Shown: positions 10,853 through 22,650, numbered from the stretch's first letter. The stretch: DNA of 64,000 bases from Colocasia esculenta (GCA_014218235.1 JACBKR010001245.1:744001-808000); one strand, 5' to 3'. Numbers and translations: made by a program. Notes: generated from the letters alone by a model not told the origin.

Positions 10853-12098
10853 TTTTTCACATGCCTTTTTAATAAGCTTGGAACGTAATTAGTTTTATCC
10901 ATTCATCATTATTCCATTTCTTCTTGGCTGCACACGAGCTCGCTGTATATATATATATATATATATACTAGCTCTATGTTCATGCGATGCACGAAAAATT
11001 ATTAGATTTGAATAAATAAAATTTATAAGTCGTATATATGAAGTTAATAATATTTATTATTAATATAATAATTTTAATAAAAAAATTATTCAAAAATATG
11101 TAATGCTTTTTTATTATTGTTAGAAAGAGAGAAGGTGTTTTGATGAAGAGAGTACAATGGGAAAGAATTTTGAGTAAGGATGTGTGTTTAAAAATATGAG
11201 ATATTTAATAGAAGTTTTTAATGGGAAAGAAAAAGATGAGAGAAGTTATATTAGTAAATTTTTATATTAACGAGTATGGCGGAAAAATGTGGTAGCACTC
11301 AAGATTGTGTTTTATTATAATAATATAGATGTATATATATATATATACCCCATATGCATATCCCCCCATCATAAAAGGGGGACTAGTATATTTTTATTTC
11401 CTCTCCTCAGATGAACAAAATAATGTATTTATATATTCCTAAAACTGTTTATTTTCTCTTGTATGTCCCTCCAAAACCCTATATTTTATATTATTTTGAT
11501 GGATTATTTTCTCAAACTTTACGGTGTTAAAACTAGGAAGGCATAAATAAAGTAACTTCATTTATTGCGAGCATTAATGTGACTATATAATAGAATGCAA
11601 AGGATTTGGGCGGTATATATATATATAGAGCAGGGATTCATTGCTATAAGATGGCACCAAACATGTGATGCTACATACTCTGTAATCATATAACTTAATG
11701 TCAACTTTTAGATCTGCTATGGTAATTTTTCTCTACTAATAATAAATTAGATATAAAAAAGAAATTATTAAATCAAGTACAATAATTTACAAATCAGTTG
11801 GTATATACATGCACTTTCTAGACCGTCTATTTTATATAATATTAATGATTTTAACATAAAAAATCATAATTTTATCCTAGTAGGACAAACTAACGAGTGG
11901 ATATAAAACTTTACATCAAATTATATGGTTTTAGAATAGGTAAGTTTTTTTTTAATTAGTAGTGGTTAAAGCCATCGAGAGAACCCTTCCATCCTAAGAT
12001 TGATCTGGAGTCCCTCCCTCCTCACCTCATTTTTTGTGTCTATTCCACCATGTGGACGGATGTTTTTAAAATGACAACTTATTAAGTACTTTTTCCGA
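10853..12098. other. AT-rich non-coding DNA, no gene
   Basis: It contains several short (TA)n tracts (about 10946-10966, 11332-11346, 11615-11624). A segment at about 10967-11330, starting CTATGTTCATGCGATGCACG, looks like a dispersed repeat, but I see no defined ends. No protein-like ORF is present. Confidence 0.5.
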
Positions 12099-13046
12099 TA
12101 GAGTTACAAACGAACCAATACACTCGATAAGTAGTTTGAAACTCAGCTCGATAAAAATTCGACTCGATTCGTTTATTAGATAAACGAGTTGAGTTTGAAC
12201 AAAAATATAAACTCTATTCATAAACGAGTGAAGCTTGAACAGAGATATACTCGACTCTAATACGTTCGCGAACAGCCCGTTAAGATACTCGATAATATGC
12301 TTGTTAAAATACTCGATTAGTTACTCGTTAATATACTCGAACTATATTAATTTCTTATTATAAATATGAAAATATTAATATTTTTTAAAAGAATTTTTTG
12401 TTAAGGTACGAAATACTTATGAATACTAAAATGTAAAAGATTAAATATGAGGATGTAAATACACAAATTATGAAAGGAAAAGCTGTAGACAAACTAATAC
12501 ACTCGACAAGTAGCTCGAATTCGACTCGGATGTTACTCGAATTCAGCTTGTTTAATAAAGCAAACAAGTCAAGTTTAAAAAAAAAAAATTTAAACTTGTT
12601 TCATAAACAAGCCGAGTATAAGCAAATGCCTACTCGGCTCGTTTAAGCTCGTGAACAAATTTGTTAAATTTTTTAATTATAAATATAGTTGTTAAATATT
12701 TTAAACATTATACTAAAATAATTAAACAAGTAACTTATGAAAGATCTTAAGGTATGCCCTTAAAATAAGATAAATTTGGGTCTTATAAATAATTAATTTT
12801 TTACTTGTAAATTGAATTAGGCTTATATATATATCCATAATATAGATACATATATATAACTCGCAAATTCAATTGGGCTCGTTAAGATACTTGTTAAGGG
12901 CTCGAACTCGAGAGTATTTAAATGAACCAAGCTTGAACGATCATTTTTAATACTCGATAAAGCTCGAACTCGACTCGAGCTCGATTAAAAATTAACGAAC
13001 AGAATTTGAGCAGCATAATACTCGACTCGACTCGTTTACACCCCTA
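12099..13046. mobile_element. ACTCG-rich hAT-like relic(s)
   Basis: Dense repeated words ACTCGA, GCTCGAACTCG and AAACGAGT occur on both strands. The right end reads ACTCGTTTACACCCCTA, so the reverse starts TAGGGGTGTAAACGAG. The left end TAGAGTTACAAACGAACC is a diverged inverse match. The block near 12485-12610 repeats the theme at 12105-12250 (CACTCGACAAGTAGCTCGAA against CACTCGATAAGTAGTTTGAA), suggesting a nested or duplicated copy. The flanking 8-mers do not match, so the boundaries are uncertain. Confidence 0.45.
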
Positions 13047-13499
13047 CTGGTCGGTTTGGCGGAAGGGTGTGGGAGGGGTACACGTTAAGAGCATGTTGGT
13101 TTGACGGAAGGGTTAAACTAATCAGAATTAAAATATGAAAAAATAAAGGTTAAAAGGAGATTAGCATACTCCATCTATTTATGAAAATTATCTTAACCCC
13201 TCCTAATATCTGAATCTTACGTCATCTCTCCAAATTTATTTTTCTTAAAATATTGATTAAACAACTTTCATTAAAATAACCGGAGATATGTAATCCTCTC
13301 CTCAAACTGACTTGATAGAGGATAAAACTCAAGTTAAAAAGAGATACAATTCAAGTTAAGTCAAAAATGAACTTTGGCAGATTATGTTAACCCAGGGGAT
13401 TAGGTTAAAAAGTGAGATAAGAGAGGGTAAAAATGGGGTTAAAGTACCTCAACTTTTTTTAGGGGATTAACTTTAACCCCCTATAACCTCTGAGTCCAC
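13047..13499. other. Non-coding, no gene recognised
   Basis: AT-rich sequence with several GGTTAAAAGGAG-like words. No domain or defined repeat end was found before the TSD at 13500-13504. Confidence 0.5.
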
Positions 13500-13539
13500 C
13501 TACGTGTTAGGATCTACGGCGACTCGAAACTACAAGAAA

Positions 13540-13992
13540 AAGCGGTAATAGAGACCGAAATAGGGACCGAAATATTTCAGTCCCTATTCAGTCCCTAACT
13601 AGTGACCGAATTGTCACTGCAAATGAATCGGTCTCTAAATAAATGATTTAGAGACCGATTAAAAATCGGTCCCTATTTAGGGACCGAATAGGGACCGAAT
13701 TAAATCGGTCTCTATATTTGGGACCGAAATAATTCGGTCCCTATTCGGTCCCTAGTTAGGGACCGAATAAGGAACGAATTATTTCGGTCTCTATATTTGG
13801 GACCGAAATAATTCGGTCCCTATTCGGTCCCTGGACCGAAAATATTCGGTCCCTATTCGGTCCTATTTAGAGACCGAATAGGGAACTAGACCAGTTTCAG
13901 TCCCTATTCGGTCCTAGTAGGGACCGAATAGGGACCGAATAGAGACCGAATTATTTCGGTCCCAAATATAGAGACCGAAATATTTCAATCAC
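13540..13992. repeat. Left subterminal repeat array of the CACTA element
   Basis: About 20 or more copies of AGGGACCGAATAGGGACCGA-type words in both orientations. Many form short perfect palindromes such as AATTCGGTCCC against GGGACCGAAT. Confidence 0.9.
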
Positions 13993-14561
13993 AAATTCTC
14001 AATGATGTGAGAAAATTTGTGACAACTCAAATTAATACCAAGTATGAAGCCCCTAGCATATTTGCAGCAGAAAATCATTTAAAGATTTATATTGTTTCAT
14101 GTCGTTACCATTTCTGCACATATGTACAGTGACAAGGTGTCACTGGATTTTGGTAATGAAATTTAGTTTGAAATTACCATAATTATCAAAAAAATATGTT
14201 GATACCAAAAATGTGGATATTGAGAATTTTTGATGCACGGGTAATGAGGTAAATGTGATTTATCTATTTTTAGGATAATTTATACTTGATAAATTTTTTT
14301 CAAGAAAATTTAAATAAAAATTATCATAAACTTACCACATTGTAATTAGACAGTGGTTGAAATTTTATTTTATTTGGATGTCATTTACATATTAAATTAA
14401 GGTTCCAAAAAGATCTAATTAATGAATATATAGTAATCTAGTTACGTAACTTGTTTACGTAAGATTTAACCTGCATCTAAATGTGAACATGTGTAGGTAG
14501 TGGCAGGTATGTGTAAAAGTGTATATATTTATTAGTATAATATATATATATATATAATCTA
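13993..14561. other. AT-rich CACTA interior, no gene
   Basis: No ORF with recognisable content. It may be degenerate 5' non-coding sequence of the element. Confidence 0.4.
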
Positions 14562-14573
14562 ATTAGTACTAAT

Positions 14574-15092
14574 CCATTTTCAAAGGCTAGAAGGGCTAAT
14601 AGGGCATTAAGGGCTAGAGCTTCAAGCAAAAAGGGCTTGTGCAAAAGAAGAGAAGGGGTTGTTTGCAGGTTTGACATTAGAAATAGAAAGGGCAAGGTTT
14701 AGAATCCTCCATTCCCGACGGGGGGACCCAAGGGAGACTAGTTCAGTAAATGCCCTGTTTTCAGGAATTATTGAATCATAAGCATCGAATGCAAGCTGTG
14801 AGGAAGAAGAATTCTCTTAGCAGACAAGAATGAAATTCAATTAGTCCCACACTTCCCGCAGGAATAGAAGAGTACGCAAGCACATTCATTTAATTGGAAA
14901 GCTTTCCTTGGCTAGGTCCCTCTGAAGAAAGATGCCAATTCCCAAAAGCAGTAACAATAGCAATAGCAGTAGGAGTAGCATTAGGAATTAAGACCTTAGA
15001 CCTCATTCATCAAAGTAGCAGTCCTTAGGGGCTGAAAATAGCCTCCCCGCAACAGAAAGGAAGAAGACACGAAGGGAGGAGGATTCTATCCT
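14574..15092. other. 519-bp insert, possibly organelle-derived
   Basis: The segment is flanked by identical copies of the 12-base palindrome ATTAGTACTAAT (14562-14573 and 15093-15104). Its composition differs sharply from its AT-rich surroundings. Its style (CTTTCCTTGGCTAGGTCC, purine-rich GAAGAAGA, short repeated AGCAGTAGGAGTAGC) resembles plant mitochondrial intergenic DNA. The organelle origin is inference from appearance. It lacks inverted ends, so it is not an obvious MITE. Confidence 0.4.
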
Positions 15093-15104
15093 ATTAGTAC
15101 TAAT

Positions 15105-15108
15105 ATAT

Positions 15109-15139
<31 letters not shown>

Positions 15140-15328
15140 TGTTAAAAGAAAAGATAAAATAATGTCAACGAAATGGATAAACTTTTTGCATGCATATATA
15201 TACGTGAAGTGTACGTGCTTGTTAATTAGTGTCACATGGGAGTGTGTAATTAGGTCTTAAAAGAAAGTGGAGGTAATGATGAGATATAAATAGCTACGTG
15301 GGAGAGTGTGGAAGTGTTTATATGCATG

Positions 15329-15395
<67 letters not shown>

Positions 15396-15905
15396 AGTAT
15401 ATAGAAAGGGGTTGGCGGTGGAAGCATTGGGAGAGGAAGAAACGCCAGGAAGGGAGGAGTTTTCGCGTAAGGAAAAACGAGCTACTTGATTTTTTGGAAA
15501 TAAAGAAGAAGGAAATAAGGTGTAAGGTAGGTACCTTCACATTACCTTTAAGATAATAAGTTTTTTTCTTGATCTTTAATCAAGTTATAAGTCAAGAACT
15601 TCAGTTAATATAAATGAAAAACAATTATTCCATCTGAAGTTTCATTTTTAAAGGCTACTATATGATTTCTGGAATTGTGTGATCATCGTGTAGGAATATT
15701 TCTGTATCTCCTTTCCTTCATGTCTCCATCTTTGGTTAGATCTTGAATATGAGTATCTATCATATTTACCCCTTGATTTGCGTGTCATAAAGATTATTAG
15801 GTATACTTTTTGGTCTCTTGTATACGTGTTTTAGCTAATGCTCATGTCTTAGGTAAGTGTTCTTATGAAGGATTCTTATTCTTCTTCTTTTCTTCCGACT
15901 GTGTT
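15105..15905. other. CACTA interior without recognised gene
   Basis: Apart from the AT/TG tracts I see nothing definable. ORFs near 15250-15540 are translations of the (AT)n tract and its flanks. Confidence 0.4.
15334..15394 (+). repeat. Long (AT)n microsatellite
   Basis: About 30 uninterrupted AT units. A shorter compound (TA)n(TG)n tract lies at 15113-15140. ORFs across it are repeat artefacts. Confidence 0.95.
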
Positions 15906-15909
15906 CTGG

Positions 15910-16310
15910 AAACAGTGGTAGTGTCAACACTATCTGTCCAGTAGTGTCAACACTATCTATCCAGTAGTGTTCACATATCTATCTAGTAGTGTCAACACTA
16001 TTTATCCAGTAGTGTCAACACTATATATCTATGCAGTAGTGTTGACCTATCCGTCCAGTAGTGTCAACACTATCTATCCAGTAGTAGTGTCACCATTATC
16101 TATCCAGTAGTGTTGACCGATTTTATCCTTTATAGTGTTGACCTATCCCTTCATAATATCGACCTATACCTTGCAGAGAGTTGACACTATCCTTCAGAGT
16201 GTCAACACTCTCTTTATTTATGTTGACACACTCTGTTTTCAAATCAACTTAACTCCTGTCTCCAGTGACTTAGGTCGACACACCCATATTCTAGGTCGAC
16301 ACACCCTGCT
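15910..16310 (+). repeat. Minisatellite of about 24 bp built on GTGTCAACAC
   Basis: The unit is approximately AGTAGTGTCAACACTATCTATCC, near 15918-16130, with about nine diverged copies. Some copies carry the inverted form GTGTTGAC. Related GTCGACAC and TCGACACACCC words follow to about 16310. The central GTGTCAACAC is nearly palindromic. Confidence 0.8.
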
Positions 16311-16905
16311 AATTAGAATTCGAACTTGAAATAACTTTTACATGAACTATGATACACTAATTAATTTCAGATTTACTTGAAATATTTATTAAGCTACTCC
16401 TTCTTCTAAAAAGTGATTTATAATGTATTCACGTATCAGTTCTTACTCGATTTGCTTATCTCATGTTCTTGAAATTTCACTTGTAATGTCTAGAACTGGG
16501 ATCTGTAGCTAGATCTCTCATTAATTTACAATGAGCCAATAAAAGGGCCCTGACATGGTCCTAGGAGGAGCACCCAAAAGTACTTGTGCCCATGGGAGTG
16601 TGAATGGTCTAGTGTGGCATTGCACCTAAAGTATATGCTAAAAATTTGTAGCTATCTGGTTTCAGATAGTGTACATGTGAATATTTAAAACTCAATATCT
16701 AATTGTTTAATACATGAGAAATTCTCACTTCCTGAGAACTACAAGGAAGAAATTTGCTTACTTGACTTTTCTTATTTATGATTTTACCATTTACTTGACA
16801 ATACATGTCTAACATCCTCACAGTGACATATATATTTGCTACGTACACATGGTTCAAGCTAGATGTTTTTTTTTGGCGATAAGAACCGATGAAGCGGCCT
16901 AGCTC

Positions 16906-16943
<38 letters not shown>

Positions 16944-17120
16944 AATATATATTTTATTAATTATCTTTCATTTTAATTAATATTTTAAATATAATAGTTA
17001 AGATCTTAATATTTTAAATGTGAATAATATAAATATAATATTTAACTAATAATATATCTTAATATTATAAATAATAATAATAATATATTTACTTAAAACA
17101 TATTTTAAATACTAAATCTA
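16311..17120. other. CACTA interior without recognised gene
   Basis: AT-rich, with a (TA)n tract at about 16912-16936. Nothing coding was recognised. Confidence 0.45.
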
Positions 17121-17380
17121 AAACCCCTACATTTCCAAACTAATCCCCTCCCCTAGGCGCCAAATCTCCAAAAAAATTTCCCCCTTCCCCCGCCAACATC
17201 CCCCCCCGGCCCCCTCCGCCGCGCCCACACCCCCATCTCGACTCCCTCTCTGCGCCCACCACCATCCTGGACACCCCTCCGGCCCTCCCTCCCTGCGCAC
17301 CACGCCACCAACCCTCCACCCGCCAACACCCCCACCCCGGACCCCTCCCTCCCTGCGCACCACCCCCTCACACTGCAGGT

Positions 17381-17560
17381 CTAGGCGATCGCCTGGGTGG
17401 GCCCACGGAGGGCCGTGGCGCGGGCCGGCGCAATGCGGCGGGACAGCAGGAGGAATGCCACAGAGCCGCCCGCGGCGGCGACGAAGAGAACGGCGAAGAG
17501 GAAGAACAGGGCGACGCGGCGCCGCCGGCTACTCGACCCATGGCCACGGTAACCCTCCAT
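17381..17560 (-). pseudogene. Captured first-exon-like ORF, 59 codons, single membrane anchor
   Basis: On the minus strand the ORF starts MEGYRGHGSSSRRRR and runs into a hydrophobic stretch (VALFFLFAVLFVAAAGG, residues 16-32, and beyond). It ends at a stop 59 codons in. The sharply GC-rich composition contrasts with the AT-rich flanks. The arginine-rich head plus one hydrophobic helix is typical of a type II membrane protein N-terminus. The parent gene was not recognised. It sits head-to-head with the receptor-kinase exon at 17628, so both may be captured pieces. Confidence 0.35.
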
Positions 17561-17627
17561 TTTTTCTCACTCCCGATCCCTCTGACTTCCCTCCTCCAAG
17601 TCCCCAAACCCAGTAGTAACTTCTGGC

Positions 17628-17703
17628 ATGCCTGCCTGCTTCTTCATCATCGTGGCCCTGGCGCAATGTGCAGTATTCCTGGTTCACGGCCAATCCCAAG
17701 AAG
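17628..17703 (+). pseudogene. Captured exon 1 of an LRR/malectin-like receptor kinase
   Basis: It begins ATG with a signal peptide (MPACFFIIVALAQCAVFLV) followed by HGQSQE, and ends at a GT donor (GAAG, then GTAATT). Malectin-like LRR receptor kinases typically have a first exon with a signal peptide ending in a QSQ-like segment, before GFISIDCG in exon 2. No exon 2 follows, so this is a fragment. The LRR exon at 22582 may come from the same parent. Confidence 0.55.
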
Positions 17704-18158
17704 GTAATTATATGCTGTGTAATGTGTGTTAATTTGTTCCTCTCTCAGCCATGCTTTCTCGATCTTGCCTATTCTCTTTTCGTAATTTTTTGCACTATTA
17801 CCATATGATGTAGTGCTGCCACCTGAATACCACCCCAACGTTGAAGATTGAGGTGTCAAGAAGATAGCACTACTAGACTATTCTTCTTGACACTTCAATT
17901 TTTGCACTATTACCAGGCAGTTTCTGGTGTGTGTGTGTGTGTGTGAAGGAGAAGTTTGGAAGAGGGAACAGAGAAGAAAGGAAGTGCTTCTCACCAATTA
18001 AGCTTTTCTATGCCCTGGCCTAGGGCAGCCTGTGAACCCTCCTGCTGCCAAACTTGTTAAAAACTCTTATGGTCCTGCCTCGGGTTTTTTGTAATGCTTG
18101 ATCTCTTAATGTCGCCATCTGATGCTCTTTTAATTTCTGTTAATCCGGCATCTTGCAG
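17704..18158. other. Intron-like and filler sequence between captured exons
   Basis: A (GT)n tract at about 17929-17945. AAGAAGATAGCACTACTAG and ACTATTCTTCTTGACACTTCAA near 17860-17900 partly fold back. No coding content was recognised. Confidence 0.4.
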
Positions 18159-18980
18159 CTGTGCGCTTGAGACGCTGAGGACATTGAAATTTGCTCAACG
18201 TGCAAAATTTATAAGGAACAATGTAAACATTTCAATGTAATCACATTAATCTCCGGAAAATTTTATGAAATATATTCTGAAATTACTTTTAATTATGCAT
18301 ATAGGCAATTATTAATGAAGAAGCTTCAGGGGATGTTCTTAGCATGAGGCTACAAATTCAACAACTTAAGGTAGCAAGGATCCTGTGTTTGCATGTTGCT
18401 ATAATGTTAGTTTGTGAACTTGTGAAATCTGCCAGGATTAAACTCATTTTAAAAATATCTTTTTGCACTGAATCTTCATGCTTGTTCTTTAATTTGATTT
18501 TCTCTTCACACTTGCAATCAAGTACTTACCGTCAAAAGTGATTCTGTCAGTTTTTGTTGGGTGTACCTTGACATATCATTTCATATGCACTAAAAATGTG
18601 AACTTTTTTTTTTTGCATGGTTTCTAATTTAGCTTTGTATTTCTTATATGTTTTTTTCATTTATGTGCTGTATGCAGAAAGAGATTAACCGTTTGCGTGG
18701 ATTAGTACATGGGGGTACTGAGCACCAGGAAAATGATAACTTGAATGCAACCATTCCAGGATCCCCAGGCTCCATTAAGTGGGAAGGAGGACAAGGATCA
18801 TTTAGTCCTCTCACATTTGACAAAAGAATTTCTCAGGTTTGCATATCTTTACTTGTGAGTTTTGTGAAGTGGATGGTATTGGTGGTTGAAAGAGATACCT
18901 TTTTGTCAAACTATAACTTGCTTGTTTGTTTGCAACAGAGAAAAGAATATATAGGCTTACAGTCATGTTATATACTCTAA
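18159..18980 (+). pseudogene. Captured exons of a KIN-12 (phragmoplast-associated) kinesin
   Basis: Three exons join in phase with AG/GT borders. 18159-18222 encodes ALETLRTLKFAQRAKFIRNN, the end of the motor domain. 18305-18370 encodes AIINEEASGDVLSMRLQIQQ. 18678-18836 encodes KEINRLRGLVHGG through GSFSPLTFDKRISQ, the neck and early stalk. A fourth piece from 18939 (RKEYIGLQ) soon hits a stop at 18978-18980. KIN-12 kinesins are plus-end motors of the cell-division phragmoplast. The nucleotide-binding part (P-loop) is absent, so the piece cannot be a motor. Frames and splice signals are still intact, implying recent capture or selection on the donor until recently. Confidence 0.75.
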
Positions 18981-19147
18981 TCTGTTTATGTTCATAACTA
19001 TGTAGCAGATTGGAGGCTAGATTGAAAGAAACATAGAGTGTATAACATGCCATTTATAGCTTGTGACATATTTTTGTGCTATGCTAGAAAATTTTTCGTT
19101 CTTTTTCTTATTATACAGTTCTTAATTTGAGTCTTAATTTTTCTTAG

Positions 19148-19246
19148 GAGAAGTGGATGGAAGTTTTGAGATGTGAAGTGAGTGAGCAAGAGATATTAAA
19201 GAGGAGTGAAAGAATGGATAATGTTATATGGGCATTTGGGCATGAG
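19148..19246 (+). pseudogene. Unassigned exon-like segment (33 codons)
   Basis: A stop-free segment bordered by TTCTTAG and a GTATAT donor, encoding EKWMEVLRCEVSEQEILKRS and then ERMDNVIWAFGHE. Borders and length look like a real internal exon, but I do not recognise the parent. It lies between the kinesin and phosphorylase pieces in the same orientation. Confidence 0.3.
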
Positions 19247-19932
19247 GTATATATATATTCTTTTATATTTCATTTACACCATAACACCTGATATGCATGC
19301 AATTATATATATATTACATTAATTGGCAGGTTAAAGCTACCAGGTACCAGGCATGCCTTCTCTCTCCCCTCATTTGTGATTGATGAATAATTGAGTGGTG
19401 ATTTAGATTTTCTGTGTGATGAAGATTTTTTTAAGGTTCTGCTTCCTTTTTTAGCTCTACTTTAGAATTTAGTGTCTTCAAGTTGTACCTCATGTTGACT
19501 AACATGGACTACACACATTGACTATATGCATGTTGACTAACATGGACTACAAGTCTTAATTTTTTCAGATTCTGATCCATCCATGATGCTGCTTGGTTTG
19601 GACCTCATGTTGACTAACCTAGTTATCCCTTGAAGCTTTGTTGGATGGTTTGATAGTAAGAGGTGCATCAATCAATGACAAGTATGTCATAACATAAACA
19701 TTTTGATCAATGGGTTCAATGTTTTATTTTACTAAATTATATCTTCACATAATTATCTAGAAATCTATTTTCATTATTATGCCTTTCAGCTATTTTAAGG
19801 ATGCCTTTTCTTTTTGTTCTTTCCAAGTTTTCATGTTGCAACTATCAAAGAGTTTAAAGTCTGTAAAGCCCGGACTTTGGACCCTAGCTGAAAGATTCTC
19901 ATTTGCTCTTTATTGTGTAATGTCTCATCTAG

Positions 19933-20199
19933 GACTGTGGCATACACCAACCACACAGTTCTTCCTGAAGCGTTGGAGAAATGGGGTCTAGATGTTATGC
20001 AGAAGTTGCTTCCTCGGCATGTTGAAATAATAGAAATGATAGATGAAGAGGTATGCCTTGTGCAAACAAAGTATATTTCTACTTATTACATTTTTGGGGG
20101 TTCTTCTAACTTGTCTCTGGTTTACATCTGAAACAGCTAATTCAAAACATTATTTCTGAGTATGGAAACGTAGATCTTGGTACAGAATATTGGTTTTGA
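19933..20199 (+). pseudogene. Captured exons of alpha-1,4-glucan (starch) phosphorylase
   Basis: 19933-20050 has AG and GT borders and encodes TVAYTNHTVLPEALEKW, then KLLPRHVEIIEMIDEE. This is a strongly conserved segment of plant glucan phosphorylases. A second piece from 20137 (LIQNIISEYG) continues the protein but diverges and meets a stop at 20197-20199. Phosphorylases remove glucose-1-phosphate from glucan chains using pyridoxal phosphate. The cofactor site and most of the enzyme are missing, so this is a transduplicated fragment. Confidence 0.8.
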
Positions 20200-22155
20200 A
20201 TAGTGAGAGACTGGCAGATCAAAGCAGCCCTCAGGGATCCAGCAAACCAGCAGTTTACTCTGCTCTCTGACCGGTAGGTCCTTGTACTTATCTTGTTTAT
20301 TGTTCCCTATTCCTCGAGTGTGACATCGTTACTGTCTTTATCAGAGTCAGCAACTTAGTATTGTACGTTGCTATTTCTTAAACACTTAATGAACAGATAT
20401 ACTGGCACTCATTTTACACTCAGGTATATTTGGTAAAGTGAAACATTGGTTTAGTATTTATCTGGAAAGTGCTAACTGTATTTATCTTCTCAAAGATTAA
20501 GAGATACTCTTCCTTTTAAAAGATAAATACTTTTCCTTTTCAGAAGAGAGTCTTCATAGTTCAGAAAAGGAGGGGGGAGGGCATAGTTCTTTTGATAATC
20601 CTTATCATTAAAAATCTGCAATGGTCTTTAATGTATCTATGTAGATCAGCTCTTGTGCAATGTAAAGCTAAACTGTCCAAACAATTATACCTTTATGGTT
20701 TTATAGTTATTATAGTTTTATAGCTTTAGTATTTACCTGTCTTTCAAGATTTTGTTTGCATAAACGGTAAAAAAGCCAAACAATTATAGCTTTATGGTTT
20801 TATAGTTTTTTTTTGTTTTAATGTACAAATAAAAATGGCTTTATGTTTTACAGTTTCATATGTAAGATAGGTTTCTAGAGTTTTCTGTTTTGTTTTATAT
20901 TTTCTATCTTTTAGTGGATAGGTTTTTGAATTATATTTTTGTGCATGTTCAGTTCTTGATGTAAATTATAAGTGCCAAGGTGGGCAATGAATGAAGTTTG
21001 TTTTTTATATTTATACATTGTTGTTTAGGTAATATATTTGAGTTGTTTTTTATTTGAATAGATCTTCTCATGTGCAACTAATATATTATTAGATTACTTT
21101 TTTAGTTTGTGTGTATGAAAACAAATTGTTAAAACCAGTGTGATCAAGCATGTGATGTTCCCTTTTGAAAGAGATAACTTCTTTTTTTTTAACAAAATTT
21201 TCTACCAAATTTTTTATAGATGTTCATTGCACTTATATATAAGCACATAAAACATAAGAACCTGAAACAATTTAAACAGTTTAAACATAAGAACATAAAA
21301 CATAAGAAGAGTCTTTTCCCATTTTTCCCAGGGGGTTGTTTTATTCAATATGAAGAGTCTTAAGGTGTGATATTTCTGCATCTACATTAAGTTTATTCAG
21401 TATAGACTAGGATAAATCCAACATTCGAAAGCTCAAGTTGAAGAGCACACCAACTAGCTCCAGGGAAAGACAGTGTAATGACACAACAGAAAATAAATGC
21501 TTCGAGGAATAAGAGGTTAAATTCCATGGGCCAGGAAGAGCCAAAAGATACAAGAAAGGATATTAAGTTGATAGTAATCCAACTAACCAACAAAAAATAT
21601 GCAGACATACAAATGACCCAGAGTAATGTCCCTCAGTTTGGTTTCAACAGGATTTTATCAACTGAATAGATCATAGGAAACCAAAATTAGGAAACACTCC
21701 CTAAGTCAAACAGATCATGATGCTATAAAGACATTATAAAAAAATACTGCATTCTTTCTGAAATATTGAACTGCATCAAAAGTTAAGAAATATTGAAACA
21801 TTGCAAATCTACTGAAAAACTACTAATTATTGCAAATAATCATGCCTCACTGTTCAGTACTAGCATGGTTTCATAACAGTCATTATTAAAATGAAATCTT
21901 TTTTGATTTGGAAATCTCTGTTGTTTCATAAACCATCTTCGGTAGAAAGGTTGTCATCATCAGACTACATTATCTTCAGTTTATATCTTCACATGGCACA
22001 GTTCATAACTTCACATAGCAATGGTACATAAGCAACTGGTTAAATTCCAGTAGACAATATGGAGCTTCCAATTTCATAGACAATTTGCTGACCTTCGTAT
22101 TACCTGCTTATTAAACAATGTTATATACTTCATCATGAACATGGTGAAGAATTAC
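20200..22155. other. CACTA interior, mostly intron-like, no gene recognised
   Basis: T-rich intron-like DNA. A short stop-free stretch at about 20211-20272, encoding DWQIKAALRDPANQQFTLLS before a GTAGGT, could be another captured exon of unknown origin. ORFs at 21393-21669 on either strand have no recognisable content. Confidence 0.4.
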
Positions 22156-22395
22156 CTGGGTGGACATTAATTGTTTCATACTCGATGGCATCTGGAACAA
22201 GTGTTTTATTGAAACGGTAAGGTCCCTTCCCATTGATCAGAACACCATCCGGCATGCCCAGGTCCTTGCCATTTAAGCACCTCACATCCATAGCAGCAGA
22301 AAATGCAGAACTTACAGAGCCAACACTTGATTACTGACCTTGTGGTCTCTGTTGTACCAGTCACCAATGAAAATTGTGATGTCTCCAACAGAAAA
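22156..22395 (-). pseudogene. Captured exons of an SKU5/SKS-type multicopper-oxidase homologue
   Basis: Read on the minus strand. One exon encodes GDITIFIGDWYNRDHK and ends at GTCAGT. After a short intron another encodes GMPDGVLINGKGPYRFN, then VPDAIEYETINVHPG, ending at GTAATT (exon edge 22156). These motifs are diagnostic of SKU5-similar proteins, GPI-anchored or secreted cupredoxin-fold proteins acting at the cell wall. Only a small middle part is present. It runs opposite to the other captured pieces. Confidence 0.75.
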
Positions 22396-22581
22396 TGATG
22401 ACCCCTATATCCTCCTTGTCCCATTCAAATACATCAGCTTCCCAATACACTGGGCAATCTGAAGAACTGGACTGATTTGTGTGCACCAAACTCTTCCATG
22501 TTGCATTCTTTTGTGGGATTGAACATTTTTCTAATGGCTTTCTTAGTTACTAATGGATGGTTGATGTTGTTTCTTCGGTAG

Positions 22582-22650
22582 GATTGATGGGAGTGACATA
22601 TCTGGGAAGATACCCAGCTTTATAGGCAATTGGCAAAAACTAAAAAGGAT
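22582..22650 (+). pseudogene. Captured leucine-rich-repeat exon of a receptor kinase
   Basis: The exon has TAG and GTTAG borders and encodes IDGSDISGKIPSFIGNWQKL, one LRR unit of the LxGxIPxxIGN type seen in LRR-VIII-like receptor kinases. Its length (69 bp) is close to the standard 72-bp LRR exon. It may come from the same parent as the exon at 17628, but that is inference. Confidence 0.6.

Noticed and set aside
15250..15540. 96-codon minus-strand ORF
   Set aside because: Mostly isoleucine-tyrosine repeats from the (AT)n microsatellite.
17368..17607. 79-codon minus-strand ORF
   Set aside because: Another frame of the same GC island. The 59-codon frame at 17381-17560, with a clear membrane anchor, is more plausible.
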